Below are positions 5,160 through 5,612 of a stretch of 5,612 nt of DNA, one piece after another. The DNA is taken from positions 1 through 5,612 of the forward strand of contig JACMQJ010000042.1 of NCBI GenBank assembly GCA_014377055.1, written 5' to 3'. Position numbers and translations under genes: made by a program. The notes beneath the pieces were generated by a model, which was not told the DNA's origin, did not search any database, and saw only the letters and a list, made by a program, of their open reading frames with translations. The stretch is from Candidatus Sericytochromatia bacterium (GTDB taxonomy: Bacteria > Cyanobacteriota > Sericytochromatia > UBA7694 > JACMQJ01). Every line of letters starts with the position of its first letter. Positions within the stretch are counted from its first letter, which is position 1.

Positions 5160-5612
5160 ATGAAAAATAACTTTGGACAATACGGTACAAGTATAGTAGC
5201 TCATCATTATTTCAGAACTGATATTAATGATAGGTTTCTTTTTGGAGATAATATAAAACATGTAAGGTACATGAGCGGTATCGGTGCCAGTAGCTCACCT
5301 GGAATGTTAGATTATGGCGTTTTTGATTATAAACAACCTAAATTAAAGCAATCAGATGTTCCAGATTTTAAAGATACACAACCTGGACAAGATACACCAT
5401 CAAATGGACAAAGTGTTACAGGAAAAGGAACATATATCATAAGAGGCCCTGGAGATCTCGAATCAATATTAAAAAATCATCAAAGTGGTCAATATATTGA
5501 TCTCAGAAATTCACAAATGAGTCCAGAAGTTTTAGCAGCATGGCAAAGAGGAGAACCAGTTGAGGTTAATTTGGAACAATTAGCACCAGAAAGAGTTAAT
5601 TTGCTAGCTCCA
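5160..5612 (+). CDS. Unrecognised protein, 3' end beyond the window
   Basis: An open frame of 151 codons with no stop before the window ends, so the gene is partial. I do not recognise it. There is no signal peptide or membrane helix in the visible part. Residues 1-57 mix aromatic and Gly/Ser residues (AHHYFRTDINDRFLFGDN, then GIGASSSPG). Residues 58-90 are a disordered-looking Pro/Gln/Asp/Ser linker. Residues 91-151 look like a compact helical segment (RGPGDLESILKNHQ, then SPEVLAAWQRGEPVEVNLEQ). No Cys is present in the visible 151 residues. GC is about 35% against about 25% for the genes to its left. The strong Shine-Dalgarno and good promoter suggest high expression. Like the first gene it is Cys-free and GC-richer than the middle genes, but I see no convincing sequence match between the two. 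Confidence 0.75.
   Translation, partial: MKNNFGQYGTSIVAHHYFRTDINDRFLFGDNIKHVRYMSGIGASSSPGMLDYGVFDYKQPKLKQSDVPDFKDTQPGQDTPSNGQSVTGKGTYIIRGPGDLESILKNHQSGQYIDLRNSQMSPEVLAAWQRGEPVEVNLEQLAPERVNLLAP

Noticed and set aside
5156..5161. Second exact TATAAT, overlapping the start codon of the last gene
   Set aside because: A promoter here would transcribe from inside the gene and bypass the strong Shine-Dalgarno and start codon; it is chance AT-rich sequence.
1..5612. Mobile element, CRISPR array, tRNA or phage genes
   Set aside because: No long terminal inverted repeats, regularly spaced repeats, cloverleaf sequence, or transposase/integrase-like proteins are visible.

Overview
This is an AT-rich bacterial window using the standard code: TGG encodes Trp and TGA is used as a stop. 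The central three genes are only about 25% GC by hand count of sample rows. The two outer genes are richer, at about 40% and 35%. BatD/BatE-type envelope proteins suggest a bacterium with a periplasm, but nothing here fixes the phylum. There is no rRNA, tRNA, transposase, CRISPR array or phage gene.

Layout, left to right. (1) A complete plus-strand gene (67-753) encodes a 228-residue protein of unknown function with no Cys, Trp or His. It ends at a perfect 15-bp hairpin (763-799). That hairpin also serves as the terminator for the convergent minus-strand genes. (2) A minus-strand operon, batD (3303-1579) then batE (1582-803), has an ATGA stop/start overlap. The batE Shine-Dalgarno lies inside the last codons of batD. 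(3) A 205-bp divergent intergenic region carries candidate promoters in both directions and nested inverted repeats. (4) A plus-strand gene (3509-5023) encodes a TPM-like domain, a membrane helix and a long cytoplasmic helical/coiled-coil tail. (5) A 136-bp gap holds a plausible promoter and a strong Shine-Dalgarno. It precedes a plus-strand gene (5160 onward) that runs off the window and is not recognised.

How the parts may work together. BatD, BatE and the TPM protein all look like inner-membrane proteins with domains in the periplasm. BatD and the TPM protein also reach into the cytoplasm. BatD has periplasmic beta-rich domains, one membrane helix and a cytosolic tail. BatE has periplasmic TPRs, two membrane helices and a periplasmic SH3-like domain. 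Known bat clusters usually also encode MoxR, a DUF58 protein and the VWA proteins BatA/BatB. None of these lies beside batD/batE here, because the upstream neighbour is the divergent TPM gene. A joint envelope role for the three is an inference from topology and the shared intergenic region. The two outer proteins have no assignable function.

The points most worth following are the nested-hairpin leader in front of the TPM gene, a repeated TTGTT-N-AACAA element with an exact 13-nt match in front of both the TPM gene and the last gene, the reduced bat locus, and the two unrecognised GC-richer genes.
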